NCBI RefSeq assembly: GCF_019966515.1
Contig: NZ_JAIMIB010000017.1
Coordinates: 1-64,000, forward strand
DNA: 64,000 bases
Reading direction: 5' to 3'
From: Roseovarius aestuarii
Lineage (GTDB): Bacteria > Pseudomonadota > Alphaproteobacteria > Rhodobacterales > Rhodobacteraceae
In this document: positions 56,321 through 64,000 of the stretch, one piece after another
Layout: each line of letters opens with the position of its first letter
How positions within the stretch are numbered: the stretch's first letter is position 1
Program-made: the position numbers and the translations under genes
Notes under the pieces: model-generated
Databases searched by the model: none
What the model was told of the DNA's origin: nothing
Seen by the model: the letters and a program-made list of their open reading frames with translations, nothing else

Positions 56321-57265
56321 TCACTCACACGGCGTACCAGAGGTTGGGCCGCTTTCGCGTCTCAGGGCACGTAGCCTGCGGCTTTTGATCATGCTCTGAA
56401 ACAGAGATTGTTTTTCTACATACGCCTCTTCGACAGCACATTCCTGATGCAGTCCAAAATCGTCCTGACGAGCGTTGCTGACCTGAGTGACTGATAGAGA
56501 TATGTTGTCGAGATCCGGGTCGTTGAGTTTCTTCAGAGAACTGACCAGCACATCGGCGATCTGGCTACTGCTGCTGAAAGGACGCTCGCGCAATACCTGT
56601 TCAATGTACCTATGCTCGAGAAATTGCAGCCCATCGCTTGCGACGATGAGCGTATCGCCCGCCTGCAACTGCATTGGTTCGGCCGGGCAGTCGACATGAG
56701 GGATCGGTTCACCAAAAAGGACCGACGTCAGTACATTCCGGTCCGGATGGTTGCTGCCTTCTTCTTCGCTTAGCGTGCCAGACTGCACCATCATGTCGAT
56801 CGTCTTGGCCATGGAATGATCTTCGTTCAGTTGGGTCAGGGCACCATCGCGAAACAGGTACATGGGCGAATCCCCGACAGAGATCCAATAGAGCAGGCCA
56901 TCTATAAAAACCGCCGACACAAGGGTCGCGCCCATGCCCTGCGTGTCCGGATGTCCGGCCACGTGTTCTTTCAGCCTGTCATTTGCACACATCGCCGCAT
57001 CTTGCAGAGCGTTCGGGATGTCGGATTTGAACTTTGCCGTATCGCCGCATCGGAACGTCAGTTTGCTGAACATTTCGGTCACGACAATCTTGCTGGCGAC
57101 GTCGCCTGCCGCGTGCCCACCCATACCATCGGCAAGCACGACGAAATTCAGATCCGCGCCACTAGAGAAATCAAAGATGATCGCGTCTTCCTGATAGTCG
57201 CGCGCGCCCTGATTGATCGCCGAGGCTGTGTCAAAGCTGAAACGCGGGGCATCATTCACCGTCAT
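56321..57265 (-). CDS. PP2C-family protein phosphatase
   Basis: 314 aa from the ATG at 57265, which overlaps the FHA stop by 14 bases. PP2C metal-binding motifs are RDYQEDA (22-28), LADGMGGHAAG (44-54), MGATLVSA, ISVGDSPMYLF, IVASDGLQF and DNISLSVT. It dephosphorylates Ser/Thr and is expected to oppose the kinase at 58278. An extra about 50 residues after the last motif include a basic stretch. It ends four bases before the pseudo-GTPase start. Confidence 0.93.
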   Translation of the reverse strand: MTVNDAPRFSFDTASAINQGARDYQEDAIIFDFSSGADLNFVVLADGMGGHAAGDVASKIVVTEMFSKLTFRCGDTAKFKSDIPNALQDAAMCANDRLKEHVAGHPDTQGMGATLVSAVFIDGLLYWISVGDSPMYLFRDGALTQLNEDHSMAKTIDMMVQSGTLSEEEGSNHPDRNVLTSVLFGEPIPHVDCPAEPMQLQAGDTLIVASDGLQFLEHRYIEQVLRERPFSSSSQIADVLVSSLKKLNDPDLDNISLSVTQVSNARQDDFGLHQECAVEEAYVEKQSLFQSMIKSRRLRALRRESGPTSGTPCE

Positions 57266-58220
57266 GGTCGCCCGCTCCCCAGTTGAAGTCATCGTCGCAC
57301 AGTGCCACGAACCGAAGCGTCGTTTCTCCGATCCGGACCATATCTGCGTGCGACAATTCCTCGGTGCTGAGAACCGGCTTGTCATTCAGCCGAATGATAT
57401 TGGATTTGCCGCCATGCCCCAGAAAGAATTTTTTCTGTTCATCATCATAGGCGACGGCGGCGTGGTGCTGCCGCGAAATGCTGGTATCGCCGAAATCCAG
57501 TTTAATCGCCTGATCTTCGCCGCGTCCGATGGTCGACACGCCGTCGTAAAGGGTTAGGGAATGACCTCTGCCGGGGCCTTTAACCACGACCAGCCAACCG
57601 ACTGGAAAAGTCCGTGATGGCTGGCGTTTTTCTTTCGCGGAATTAGCAAAGGGATCAGGGGCTGCATCGGCGTTCTGATTGAAGCCCAGAAGGCGGGTTC
57701 GGGCCCGCTTTGCCGATCGGCCCGGACGCTGTGGTGCGGCAGGCGCAGCAGTACCTTGTTCGACCGGGGCCGGAGGCATCTTGTCGGGCGTTGCCGCGAC
57801 CGGTGCAGGTACGTCTTCAACCTTGCGTTCGGCTGGAGATGGCGCGGTCTGGGAAGAGCCCTGTTCCGCCGCAAAACGCTGCTGCGACAGTTCGATCTGG
57901 CGCTGGGCCGCGGCGGCGCGTTCGGCCATGGTCGGCTCTGGCGTTGACTCCTCTGCGGGCGCGATCGGCTGAGATGTTTGCATCCGGCTTTCAACCGGCG
58001 CTTCATGCTCGGCGGGGGTGTCTGCGTCAAAGGCTTGATCCGTGCTTTCGTCAGTCTCGGGCAATTCAAAGGTATCAACGCCAGAGATTGACGACAGGTC
58101 TGTCATGAACTCTTCGTCGGGCGTTTCGGTCATCCCGGCATCTTCCTGCAGCTCGGGCAGGGTGGGGTCATCGGCCTCGACTGCCGCATGACTTCTGAAT
58201 ACTTTTTTGAACAACGTCAT
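57252..58220 (-). CDS. FHA-domain protein
   Basis: 322 aa. The C-terminal FHA domain (about 208-310) shows VSTIGRGEDQAIKLDFGDTSISRQHHAAV and NIIRLNDKPV, which bind phosphothreonine peptides. The N-terminal 190 residues are acidic then Pro/Ala-rich and disordered, with Thr and Ser sites the kinase could phosphorylate. The overlap with the PP2C gene and the 57-base gap to the kinase make a three-gene phospho-signalling unit. It probably recruits phosphorylated partners such as the GTPases. Confidence 0.93.
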   Translation of the reverse strand: MTLFKKVFRSHAAVEADDPTLPELQEDAGMTETPDEEFMTDLSSISGVDTFELPETDESTDQAFDADTPAEHEAPVESRMQTSQPIAPAEESTPEPTMAERAAAAQRQIELSQQRFAAEQGSSQTAPSPAERKVEDVPAPVAATPDKMPPAPVEQGTAAPAAPQRPGRSAKRARTRLLGFNQNADAAPDPFANSAKEKRQPSRTFPVGWLVVVKGPGRGHSLTLYDGVSTIGRGEDQAIKLDFGDTSISRQHHAAVAYDDEQKKFFLGHGGKSNIIRLNDKPVLSTEELSHADMVRIGETTLRFVALCDDDFNWGAGDHDGE

Positions 58221-58277
58221 CTCGCTACCTCTAACTTACTCATCTTTGCCGCATTTCCTTAAGGGACGTTCAATGCG

Positions 58278-59681
58278 TTACCCAAAATATCCGTCGCCGC
58301 CGCCCTGAAGACGCATCACCTGTTCGACCAAGGGCGCAAAGACTTCGGTCATTCGGGTGACCTGCCCGTCGAGCACGCAAAAGATCAGTGCCGCGGCAAG
58401 TACCAGGCGTGCGGCTTTGCGCTTGATGCGCCGCCGTGGCGCGGAGCTTTTCAGCCTTTTTGGCACTACAGTGCCAACCGCCATGTCACGCACATAGTCG
58501 CGCGCCGGAGGAGGCGAGGGCGGTGGCGCCGCGTCGATTTCTTCATGAACCAGCTTTGTTGTTAGCGGCTCTTCCGGCAGCAGGATCTCTGGTTCCCGGG
58601 GCTTCACTTCAACCTCGGGCTCCTCGTCGATTTCGGGCGCAACCGCTTCCGGTGCTTGTGCCGCCTCTTGCCGGGCCTGAAGGATGAGCTGTACCACGGT
58701 GTTTTCAATATCCTGGTTGCTCTGCGCTTTTTCCAACGCGGCCTCGCGGCGCTTCCTGTCATCGATTTTCAGCATCCACTCGCGGGCCGATTGGATACGA
58801 TCCTGCGGAAAGACACTCATCGCGACGTCTATCGTCTCAAGGAATTCCAACTCGTAGCCGTCAATGCGTCCCGCAAGTGGCTGGTATGGATCAGGTTTGT
58901 TACCCGCGATCGCGGCCAGACGGGCCTGGCTGTTGGGCGGCGCGTTGCCTGAAATCAGATGATAAAAGGTCGCCGCCAGCGCGTATAAATCACTGCAGGG
59001 CGTCTGTTTGCTGCCCGCGATGTAAAATTCCTGCGGTGAGTAGCCATCCTTGACCACCAGTACAGCCGAGAGCGCGCGGCTTTTTTTGCTGGCTTCTTCG
59101 CGCGCAGCGCCAAAGTCGATCAGGACCGGATTATCCCAGGCGTCGATCAGGATATTGTCGGGTGAAATGTCGCGGTGCAGCATGTCCTGTTCATGCACAG
59201 TCGAAATTGCGTCAAGCACCTTGAGCAGAAGGCCTTTTATCTCATCGGGCGCCAGGTGGTTGTCACTAAGCTCTATCGTTTCAAGCAGGTCTTTGCCGTC
59301 GATCAGATCAAGCGCCATATAGGCGGTCTGGTTATCCTCGAAGACCTGATGCACGCCGACGATATTCGGGTGGTTCAGCTTTGCGATGCTATGCGCCTCG
59401 CGTACGAACATTTCCACAAATGACCGGAATTCCTGCATATGGCCGCGCGAGCGGGCCAGCACCGTCTTGTTCTCGCGACTGCAAAAAGCCTCGGGATAAC
59501 ATTCCTTGATAACAACACGGCGATCCAGGCTGTCGCGGGCAAAATAGGTGATGCCGAAGCCGCCACTGCTGAGGTAACGTTCGATCGTGTATTGCCCGTT
59601 CAGAAGAACGGTCCCCGCAGGCAGAGCCTCGTTACATACCGGCTCATCGCCATCTTCAAATGTTGTCTGCAATTCAGCCAT
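58278..59681 (-). CDS. Ser/Thr protein kinase with C-terminal membrane anchor
   Basis: 467 aa. The Hanks-type kinase domain (30-305) has the Gly-rich loop LSSGGFGITYFARD, catalytic Lys59 (VVIKE), HRDISPDN (169-176) and DFG (189-191). The Ala/Glu/Pro-rich juxtamembrane linker (320-405) leads to a hydrophobic helix around 423-438 (AARLVLAAALIFCVL) and a short periplasmic tail. It is the first gene of the minus-strand cluster and likely phosphorylates the FHA protein or GTPases. No PASTA or other sensor domain is seen. Confidence 0.93.
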   Translation of the reverse strand: MAELQTTFEDGDEPVCNEALPAGTVLLNGQYTIERYLSSGGFGITYFARDSLDRRVVIKECYPEAFCSRENKTVLARSRGHMQEFRSFVEMFVREAHSIAKLNHPNIVGVHQVFEDNQTAYMALDLIDGKDLLETIELSDNHLAPDEIKGLLLKVLDAISTVHEQDMLHRDISPDNILIDAWDNPVLIDFGAAREEASKKSRALSAVLVVKDGYSPQEFYIAGSKQTPCSDLYALAATFYHLISGNAPPNSQARLAAIAGNKPDPYQPLAGRIDGYELEFLETIDVAMSVFPQDRIQSAREWMLKIDDRKRREAALEKAQSNQDIENTVVQLILQARQEAAQAPEAVAPEIDEEPEVEVKPREPEILLPEEPLTTKLVHEEIDAAPPPSPPPARDYVRDMAVGTVVPKRLKSSAPRRRIKRKAARLVLAAALIFCVLDGQVTRMTEVFAPLVEQVMRLQGGGDGYFG

Positions 59682-60147
59682 TTGACGTCACAATCCGAAA
59701 GTACCTGTTCTTGCCTCGCGCATCTGCGCTATTTTACGAGGCTTACTTGCGCCTCGAACTGTGGTGCAAAGGTGGCATGTTTCGGGTTCCGTTCGGGAGT
59801 GATGTTATCAATTTCCGAAAATTGTCGCCACCATGCCGACCAGGATGCAGGCACGTGCATTCCTTTAGGTCTGTCTGTGATGTATGACTTTCACGTCAAA
59901 GCCCGCATTAAGCCCCCTGAACTTCCGGCTGTGTCGGCAAGGTCAGACCCGGGATCGTGGACAGATTTGCATTTGCGGTGAAGGCTGGTGCTGCTGGGGA
60001 GCATTGAAACACTATATCATGTGGTGTCATGCTGTATCACAAATTCAGTGAATTCAACTTTCTAGCAAGAATTACTGTCTCAATCCGTTTCATTCTGTTT
60101 CACCCTATGCTATATGTAGAGGGTGGATAGAAGGGTGGGTAAGAAAT
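59682..60147. other. Intergenic region between the kinase and the integrase
   Basis: 466 bases that should hold the divergent promoters of the kinase and integrase genes and probably the left attachment site. Seen are the 13-bp palindrome AATTCAGTGAATT (60042-60054), a TATCATG...TGTCATG...TGTATCAC direct-repeat-like cluster (60015-60040), and two GTTTCA copies (60089-60106). No tRNA gene is visible, so the insertion site is not the usual tRNA end on this side. Confidence 0.4.
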
Positions 60148-61350
60148 TTGAGAGCTTTGAACAAACTGACGAACATCCAGATAAAGAACTTTGCCACTGG
60201 CAAGTATTCGGATGGGGGTGGCTTGTGGCTTCACAAGCGTCCTGACGGTGGTGGTCAATGGTTTCTTCGTGTTTCGATCCACGGGCGACGCAGGGAAATG
60301 GGCCTTGGTCGTTATGACAGTAAGGGTGAGTTCGGTGCTTCATTAAAGGAAGCGCGAGAGTACGCAGAAAAGTGGCGCTCAATCGTCAGGCAGGGTAAAG
60401 ACCCGATTAAGGAACGAGAACGCCAGCAGCGAGAAGCTGCCAAAGCGGACTACACATTGGAAACAGTCGCGGAAGAAGCTTTTGAAGCACGCAAGGCAGA
60501 GCTGCGGGACGACGGCAAGGCGGGACGGTGGTTTACGCCTCTGAAGCTTTATGTGCTGCCAAAGCTTGGCCAGGTGCCCGTTGAGGATATCGACCAACGA
60601 GACATTCGAAATACACTAGCACCCATTTGGCATGAAAAGGCCGACACAGCGCAGAAGGCACTCAATCGCCTGCGGATCACGTTGCGTTACGCTGCCGCGA
60701 TGGGTCTGGACGTAGATATTCAGGCCACGGAAAAGGCGAAGGCACTGCTTGGGAAAACCCGGCATGTGATCCAGAACATTCCCTCTATGCCGTGGCAGGA
60801 AGTGCCAACCTTCTATGATAGCCTGGATAAGGGAACGATCACCCATCTCGCACTGAGGCTGCTAATACTGACCAGCCTCAGATCAAAGCCCATTCGCTTT
60901 TGCCGTCTCGATGAAATCGAAGGCGATGTTTGGACCGTACCTGCGGATAACATGAAAGCGTTAAAGGGACACGAAACGGATTTTAGAGTACCGTTGTCAA
61001 ACGAAGCGCTGTCAGTGATTGAACGGGCCAAGCCTTTGGCCCGTGATGACTACCTGTTCCCCAGCCAGCGCCGTGGCGTGATTTCAGATGCCACGATGAG
61101 CCGTATGATGAAGCGCCGAGAATTGGAGTTTCGACCCCACGGTTTCAGATCCAGTTTCAGAACGTGGTGTGCCGAAGCAACTGACGTAACCGACCAGGTT
61201 GCCGAAGCCGCGATGGCACATGTGACAGGCAGCAAAGTTGAACGTGCCTATCGCAGGACTGATTTTCTGGAGCAGCGCCGGGTGTTGATGGAACGTTGGG
61301 CGGATCATGTCACTGGCAAATCCGGCGAATTTGCTAGGATGGTGCGGTGA
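60148..61350 (+). CDS. Tyrosine-recombinase integrase
   Basis: 400 aa. The N-terminal arm-binding DUF4102-like part (NFATGKYSDGGGLWLHKRPDGGG) and the core-binding helices are followed by the catalytic domain. The R-H-R-H-Y set is seen as SLRSKPIRFCR, RPHGFRSSFRTW, MAHVTGSKVERAYRR. It starts at TTG after GGGTAAGAAA; no ATG lies nearby. The next gene overlaps by 4 bases. It integrates or excises the element to its right. Confidence 0.95.
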   Translation: MRALNKLTNIQIKNFATGKYSDGGGLWLHKRPDGGGQWFLRVSIHGRRREMGLGRYDSKGEFGASLKEAREYAEKWRSIVRQGKDPIKERERQQREAAKADYTLETVAEEAFEARKAELRDDGKAGRWFTPLKLYVLPKLGQVPVEDIDQRDIRNTLAPIWHEKADTAQKALNRLRITLRYAAAMGLDVDIQATEKAKALLGKTRHVIQNIPSMPWQEVPTFYDSLDKGTITHLALRLLILTSLRSKPIRFCRLDEIEGDVWTVPADNMKALKGHETDFRVPLSNEALSVIERAKPLARDDYLFPSQRRGVISDATMSRMMKRRELEFRPHGFRSSFRTWCAEATDVTDQVAEAAMAHVTGSKVERAYRRTDFLEQRRVLMERWADHVTGKSGEFARMVR

Positions 61351-62078
61351 GTGATTTAAAAGGTCTTCTGAGCGATTTGGGCGGCCTCACTAGTGTGATT
61401 CTAAGACACATGCCGTCATCGATTGCCGCTTCCTCATACCCTTCCACTTTTGAAAATCGAGCGCAAGAATACGCAATGCCAACCTATTTCATGGTTGAAA
61501 ATTTTGAGACTAACAGCGGGTTCTCAGGGAGCACTACAACGCTTCACGATTTGATTTTGACGCTTCGTAAACTTCATTCGTTGACAAAAGGTCTATCTAT
61601 TTCTGACCGACGGAGTTTGCTCGCGATGAGTTTCGTTAATCAAGTCGAGAATTTCACAGCATTGGATGATTTTCAACGTAACGTTGAGAAATTTTTGTTA
61701 GGGGCGGAAAAAATGAAGAAGCATCATGATTTGCCCTGTGCAAGTCGAAATAGGAACTGGAAAGCTTGCGGCGCGGCGAGGATCTGCAGGCAAATTTGGG
61801 CAGAAGAGGAAATTGCTAAAAGTGGTGACCAATGGAAGAAATTCACCCAGACTCGACAGAAACAAGTGGCGGATGCCGAAACGCTAATAATAGAATTTAA
61901 ATTGAGTTTTGCCCCCAAGTCTCAGAAGGCGGATGCCCCAGCGGTATTTGGTAAATTTTTAGAAGATGTAATGAACGCGCTTGGAATTTATTCCGTTGAT
62001 GGCATTTCACACGTTTCAGCGGCATCAGCTTTGAATTCATTAAAGAGTCTCGATCGAGAGATTAGCGCTCATGGGTGA
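61347..62078 (+). CDS. Unknown protein coupled to the integrase
   Basis: 243 aa, GTG start overlapping the integrase stop by 4 bases. No family recognised. It is predicted mostly helical and soluble (SISDRRSLLAMSFVNQVENFTALDDFQ), with a Cys pair near 131-150. The base composition is more AT-rich than the integrase and the rest of the window, so it may be a cargo gene. The position right after the integrase is a frequent cargo or defence-gene spot in satellites. Confidence 0.65.
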   Translation: MSDLKGLLSDLGGLTSVILRHMPSSIAASSYPSTFENRAQEYAMPTYFMVENFETNSGFSGSTTTLHDLILTLRKLHSLTKGLSISDRRSLLAMSFVNQVENFTALDDFQRNVEKFLLGAEKMKKHHDLPCASRNRNWKACGAARICRQIWAEEEIAKSGDQWKKFTQTRQKQVADAETLIIEFKLSFAPKSQKADAPAVFGKFLEDVMNALGIYSVDGISHVSAASALNSLKSLDREISAHG

Positions 62079-62175
62079 ACAGTAAAGCGAGATTATCTAG
62101 TTTGCTGTATACGACTTAAGTTTTTCCTGCGCCTAAAAGCTTCAACACAACGCAACTAACCGCGAGGTGTTGAAT

Positions 62176-62376
62176 ATGACCCCAGGAAGCCCCGACCAGC
62201 TCGGCGATGTTAAGGAAGTCGCAGATGTCTGCCAATGCAGCCCGTCGACTGTATGGCGTCGTGTCGCTGACGGAACCATTCCGAAACCCATCAAGATTGG
62301 CGGCATGACCCGATGGTCGATGTCGGAGATTGCAGCAGCAATAGAAGCCGTCAAAGCTCAACGCGAAGCCGCCTAA
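62176..62376 (+). CDS. AlpA-family helix-turn-helix regulator
   Basis: 66 aa from the ATG at 62176, with GAGG upstream. The MerR-like winged HTH reads DVCQCSPSTVWRRVADGTIPKPIKIGGMTRWSMSEI, the AlpA pattern. AlpA proteins activate excision or early transcription of prophage and satellite elements. A GTG at 62167 in the same frame is possible but less likely. Confidence 0.9.
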   Translation: MTPGSPDQLGDVKEVADVCQCSPSTVWRRVADGTIPKPIKIGGMTRWSMSEIAAAIEAVKAQREAA

Positions 62377-62382
62377 CGAAAA

Positions 62383-62412
62383 AGCCCCAGCCCGACAGAT
62401 CGGACTGAGGCT
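62383..62412 (+). terminator. Terminator hairpin after alpA
   Basis: A 13-bp stem with two mismatches (11 pairs), AGCCCCAGCCCGA and TCGGACTGAGGCT, with loop CAGA. It is followed by CTATTTGTTA, a short U-rich tail. It lies 6 bases after the alpA stop and separates it from the next operon. Confidence 0.6.
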
Positions 62413-62478
62413 CTATTTGTTACCCAGCACCTTCGAATATAGCGCGGTTTGGCTGTCCTTACAACAAAGGACGTCGAT

Positions 62479-62646
62479 ATGATTGACATCAATACCAACT
62501 CACTTACCAACACAGCCCGCACGACGCGGGTAAAAAACGTTATCCCAGCGATAGACCTGCAATCTCGCCGCATTCGCCGGACCACGGGTGTATCGGCAGC
62601 GACTGCCCGCAACATCGCGCTCCTTGCATTCGGGGAGCGCGTGTAA
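62479..62646 (+). CDS. Small element-encoded protein, unknown
   Basis: 55 aa from the ATG at 62479, with CAAAGGACG upstream. It has basic character (TTRVKNVIPAIDLQSRRIRRTTGVSAATARNIA) and may bind DNA. The last base of its stop codon is shared with the next ATG. The in-frame alternative at 62449 lacks a ribosome site. Confidence 0.6.
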   Translation: MIDINTNSLTNTARTTRVKNVIPAIDLQSRRIRRTTGVSAATARNIALLAFGERV

Positions 62647-63032
62647 TGGGTACCAAATACACAAAATTCGCTGACCCGCACAAACGCGCAGCCCGCTCCC
62701 TGATCTATGCCCTAACCCTTGGAGGGTTTGACGCGTGGCAGGCAACGTCTGCCGTCTGGGCAGCGCGTCTGACAGACAAGGAAGGGGCCGCGTTGAGTTT
62801 CGCTGCCCTGAAATCCCTCGAACCAGATCAGGCCGCCATGGTTGTTGAGACGGTGTTCGCCGGGGGTGATACGCCATTGCCACCCTTGCTGTCTTCTGCG
62901 GACGAGGCCGTGCACTGGGCCTCCTGGGCAGGCTATGACGACATCAAAGCCTGCACCCTGGCCGGGTTCAACCGACTGACCGCGCAGGACCAAACTGCCT
63001 TCCTGGATCACGTTGAACGGAGGGCTGCGTAA
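62646..63032 (+). CDS. Element-encoded protein, unknown
   Basis: 128 aa, no family recognised. Helical, with Trp-rich middle (VHWASWAGYDDIKACTLAGFNRL). The start overlaps the preceding stop by one base and the stop overlaps the next start (TAATG), so the three genes are translated together. It may be a partner of the DUF3987 protein. Confidence 0.65.
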   Translation: MGTKYTKFADPHKRAARSLIYALTLGGFDAWQATSAVWAARLTDKEGAALSFAALKSLEPDQAAMVVETVFAGGDTPLPPLLSSADEAVHWASWAGYDDIKACTLAGFNRLTAQDQTAFLDHVERRAA

Positions 63033-64000
63033 TGACTGTTTATGCTCAAGTTGATGCGGCTTTCCGGGAGAATGGAATGACCATTGGTCTGAATGGGCAT
63101 GGCGCTCAACCCGAAGGGCCACAGCCGCTCATTCGCGAAACACCACCGGGGCAGCCTTATCCCTCTGATGCACTGGGGCCACTCAAGGGCGCTGTCAAAG
63201 CCGTGCATGCCAGCACCGGCGCACCCTTGGCAATCCCGGCCCAAAGCGCGTTGTCGGTAGCCTCACTGGCGGTGCAGGGATTTGCCAATGTGGAGACGTT
63301 GGCAGGTTTTTCGCCCACGTCACTCTATGCCCTGACCATCGCCAGAAGCGGTGAACGTAAGTCGAGCTGCGACCGTCAGTTTATGCTGGCCCTTCGTGAG
63401 CATGAGCGTGAACGCGAGGCCGACCGCCGCGAGGCCATGACCACGTGGCAGAATGACGTTGCTCTGTGGCGGCAATCCCGTGATGCGATAACCGGCGGCA
63501 TGAAAAAGAAAGGGAGCGACCGGAACGCAGCCAGAGTTGATCTGGCTGATCTGGGTGGTGAACCGCCTGCACCGCCGTCTCAATCCCGCACCGCCACCGA
63601 GCCGACCTTCGAGGGGCTGACCAAGCTCTTTATTGAGGGGCAGCCTTCTCAAGGCCTCTTCTCTGACGAGGGCGGGCAGTTCCTCGGTGGCCACGGTATG
63701 AACTCCGACAACAAGCAAAAGACCTTAGCCGGGTTGAACAGCCTGTGGGATGGCTCCCCCATTCGGCGTACGCGCGCCGGGGATGGTGCAACGACGCTCT
63801 ACGGCAAGCGGCTGGCCCTGCATCTGATGGTTCAGCCAGAGGTGGCGCAAGGCGTCATGTCTGACGCTTTGGCGGGTGGTATCGGATTTCTGCCGCGTTG
63901 CCTGATCTGCGAACCGACCAGCACAATCGGCACGCGGCTGTCATCCGTGCTGCGTTTCGACACGGCTCCGATAGACGCCTTTGCTGCCCGGCTTTCGGCA
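63032..64000 (+). CDS. DUF3987/YfjI-like primase-helicase protein, partial at window edge
   Basis: 323 codons to the right edge, still open. It starts ATGACTGTTTATGCTCAAG at 63032. The middle FIEGQPSQGLFSDEGGQFLGGHGM and the later LYGKRLALHLMVQPEVAQGVM match the DUF3987 family, which occurs in phage and satellite replication modules. An Arg/Glu-rich helix (about 108-135) precedes it. The end of the gene is missing only because the window stops. Confidence 0.8.
   Translation, partial: MTVYAQVDAAFRENGMTIGLNGHGAQPEGPQPLIRETPPGQPYPSDALGPLKGAVKAVHASTGAPLAIPAQSALSVASLAVQGFANVETLAGFSPTSLYALTIARSGERKSSCDRQFMLALREHEREREADRREAMTTWQNDVALWRQSRDAITGGMKKKGSDRNAARVDLADLGGEPPAPPSQSRTATEPTFEGLTKLFIEGQPSQGLFSDEGGQFLGGHGMNSDNKQKTLAGLNSLWDGSPIRRTRAGDGATTLYGKRLALHLMVQPEVAQGVMSDALAGGIGFLPRCLICEPTSTIGTRLSSVLRFDTAPIDAFAARLSA

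Larger units (their letters stand above)
60148..64000 (+). mobile_element. Left part of an integrated satellite-like element (continues past the edge)
   Basis: The order integrase, unknown gene, AlpA regulator, two small genes, DUF3987 primase/helicase-like gene, all on the plus strand, matches the early region of phage satellites and small integrative elements of proteobacteria. No capsid or tail gene is seen so far. The left border is set at the integrase for lack of a defined att site. The right part is outside the window. Confidence 0.7.

Noticed and set aside
50786-59681. Type VI secretion regulatory genes (PpkA/PppA/Fha-like)
   Set aside because: Kinase, phosphatase and FHA fit, but no TssB/C, Hcp, VgrG, ClpV or TssM gene occurs in the window and the partners are dynamin-like GTPases.
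59682-60147. tRNA gene as integration site
   Set aside because: No cloverleaf or TPsiC-like GGTTCGAATC sequence could be found in the gap; the att site stays undefined.

Overview
The window reads as a chromosome segment of a marine alphaproteobacterium of the Rhodobacteraceae (Roseobacter group). Supporting signs are a SAM-II type riboswitch in front of metZ, the block clpP-clpX-NDUFA12-mlaD-DUF2155-aat-accC-accB in the order usual for this family, a fused NuoE/NuoF-type flavoprotein subunit, an AlkB-type alkane monooxygenase, a TctCBA carboxylate transporter and tandem glutamine-synthetase-like polyamine genes. No database search was run; all names come from motifs and family knowledge. No rRNA, tRNA or CRISPR array was seen.

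Layout. 0.2-9 kb: accessory, partly AT-richer genes (LpxL-like acyltransferase, DUF2461, an ArsR regulator overlapping an MFS exporter, a GNAT-like protein, a PPOX flavoprotein, a gene-poor 1.2 kb stretch, a peptidoglycan-binding lipoprotein, a 2Fe-2S ferredoxin and an FG-GAP-like secreted protein). 9-34 kb: mostly core genes (purD, xseA, alkB, an orphan NuoEF fusion, a YhhN protein, ftsY with a 14-copy hexamer repeat, two membrane proteins, metZ behind a SAM-II riboswitch, folE2, a phasin/histone-like protein, trkH, a Hint protein, an acyl-CoA dehydrogenase, clpPX and the block down to accB). 34-43.5 kb: two EamA permeases and a LacI regulator divergent from tctA-tctB-tctC, an acylating aldehyde dehydrogenase and an acyl-CoA ligase, which together look like sulfoacetate (or similar small acid) uptake and activation. 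43.5-50.7 kb: an (R)-amine-transaminase-like enzyme, a DegT-type aminotransferase, and a gamma-glutamyl-amine (Puu-like) set of two glutamine synthetase homologues, a class I glutaminase and a FAD amine oxidase. Two copies of the palindrome TTTGATCAAA lie in front of genes of that set.

50.8-59.7 kb is the most unusual region: eight genes on the minus strand. Read in transcription order they are a Ser/Thr kinase with a C-terminal membrane anchor, an FHA protein, a PP2C phosphatase, a degenerate GTPase-like protein, a large dynamin-like GTPase, a small dynamin-like GTPase, a Roadblock/LC7-like protein and a protein of unknown family. Short overlaps tie several of them together. I read this as a phospho-regulated, membrane-acting GTPase machine. 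The degenerate protein appears to be a catalytically dead paralogue of the small GTPase. No type VI secretion structural genes are present in the window.

60.1 kb to the end: a tyrosine integrase, an AT-richer unknown gene coupled to it, an AlpA regulator, two small genes and the start of a DUF3987 primase/helicase-like gene. This is the early end of an integrated element resembling a phage satellite, which runs off the right edge.
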